From Dehalococcoidales bacterium (lineage in GTDB: Bacteria > Chloroflexota > Dehalococcoidia > Dehalococcoidales > UBA3254), in the NCBI GenBank assembly GCA_028718465.1, contig JAQULX010000189.1, positions 1-6,121 of the forward strand: 6,121 nucleotides of DNA, read 5' to 3'. Below are positions 5,500 to 6,121 of this stretch, piece by piece. How positions within the stretch are numbered: position 1 is the first letter of the stretch; each line of letters opens with the position of its first letter. The translations under genes were made by a program, and so were the position numbers. The notes under the pieces were generated by a model. That model was not told the DNA's origin. It saw only the letters and a program-made list of their open reading frames with translations, and did no database searches.

Positions 5500-6121
5500 T
5501 TAAAATTGCTCTATTTCCCGCATCAGCTCGCTGAGGACATCCGCTTCATCCACGGTACGGACCGGCTGGCCTTTTCTAAAGATAACAGCCTTGCCCTTGC
5601 CGCAGGCGACGCCGATATCGGCGTCGCGGGCTTCGCCGGGGCCGTTGACAACGCAGCCCATCACCGCCACCTTGACCGGTTTTTGTATCCCGGCCAGGTA
5701 TTGCTCTACGGAAGAGGCCAAAGACACCAGGTCTACCTCAGTACGACCGCAAGTGGGGCAGCTCACCAGGGAAGGACCGTGCTCCCGCAAGCGCAAGCTC
5801 TTCAGTATCTCGTAGGCGGCATAGACCTCATCTCGAGGATTTCCGGTGAGGGAAACCCGGAGGGTGTCTCCCAGCCCCTCATACAGGAGAATGCCCAACC
5901 CCACCGCGCTGCGGACCATGCCCTGACGGGGAGTGCCGGACTCGGTAATGCCGATATGCAGGGGATAGGGTATTCGAGAAGCTATCTCCTGATAGGCCTG
6001 GACGGTGGTCGGCACGTCGAAGGCTTTCAGGGACACCTTTATCAAATCGAAGTCCAGGTTTTCCAGTATCCGAATGTGTCTCAGGGCAGCTTCCGCCATC
6101 TGCTCAGGAATGGACAGCCGG
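5500..6121 (-). CDS. ispG: 4-hydroxy-3-methylbut-2-enyl diphosphate synthase IspG/GcpE (5'-truncated by window edge)
   Basis: IspG is the iron-sulfur enzyme of the MEP pathway that reductively converts MEcPP to HMBPP for isoprenoid synthesis in the cytoplasm. The frame stays open to the right edge (RLSIPEQ precedes the ATG at 6099), so that ATG is internal and the gene begins beyond 6121. About 207 residues are visible of a usual 345-410, covering the end of the TIM barrel and the whole C-terminal cluster domain. Landmarks are PLHIGITESG, GLGDTLRVSLTGNP, then the [4Fe-4S] ligands: two Cys in SCPTCGR, one Cys in MGCVVNGPGEA, with the Glu of GPGE as the likely fourth ligand. All are intact. KVSLKAFDV has Phe where I expect Ser (KASDV), probably a lineage change. 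Stop TAA 5500-5502. In Dehalococcoidia and some Firmicutes dxr and rseP usually precede ispG, so they may lie just off the window. Confidence 0.97.
   Translation of the reverse strand, partial: RLSIPEQMAEAALRHIRILENLDFDLIKVSLKAFDVPTTVQAYQEIASRIPYPLHIGITESGTPRQGMVRSAVGLGILLYEGLGDTLRVSLTGNPRDEVYAAYEILKSLRLREHGPSLVSCPTCGRTEVDLVSLASSVEQYLAGIQKPVKVAVMGCVVNGPGEARDADIGVACGKGKAVIFRKGQPVRTVDEADVLSELMREIEQF

Overview
The window is a stretch of ordinary bacterial chromosome of moderately high G+C, with A+T-rich spacers. It holds seven genes, two of which run off the ends, and I see no mobile element, CRISPR array, tRNA, rRNA or prophage gene. The best guess for the host is an anaerobic bacterium of the Chloroflexota, class Dehalococcoidia. 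This rests on the ispG-proS gene pair, the proline-tRNA ligase motif 2 variant, the small exported DUF2680-like protein with a TPTP linker, and the thiamine-binding protein/TauE pair. A clostridial Firmicute is the main alternative. The lineage call is inference, not proof.

Left part (1-1778): the C-terminal three quarters of selB (+), the selenocysteine-specific elongation factor, enters from the left edge. It meets a small opposite-strand gene for a 75-residue membrane-anchored protein head to head at their 3' ends, only 20 bases apart. The 107-base spacer beyond holds a short GC-rich inverted and near-tandem repeat.

Middle (1779-3752): a two-gene minus-strand operon encodes an MTH1187-family thiamine-binding protein and a TauE/SafE-type permease, coupled by a one-base stop/start overlap. 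It diverges from a plus-strand gene for a small exported protein across a 277-base control region. That region carries a 14-bp perfect tandem repeat, a 15-bp perfect palindrome with a related core, and a plausible minus-strand promoter. A 12-bp perfect hairpin separates the exported-protein gene from proS.

Right part (3753-6121): proS (complete) and the 3' two thirds of ispG lie on the minus strand in the order ispG-proS, 31 bases apart, probably one transcript. They link the last steps of the MEP isoprenoid pathway with aminoacylation of tRNA-Pro.

Most of the window is housekeeping. The least understood parts are the thiamine-binding protein/permease pair with its control region and the two small membrane or exported proteins. 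I found no convincing evidence for an entirely new system.
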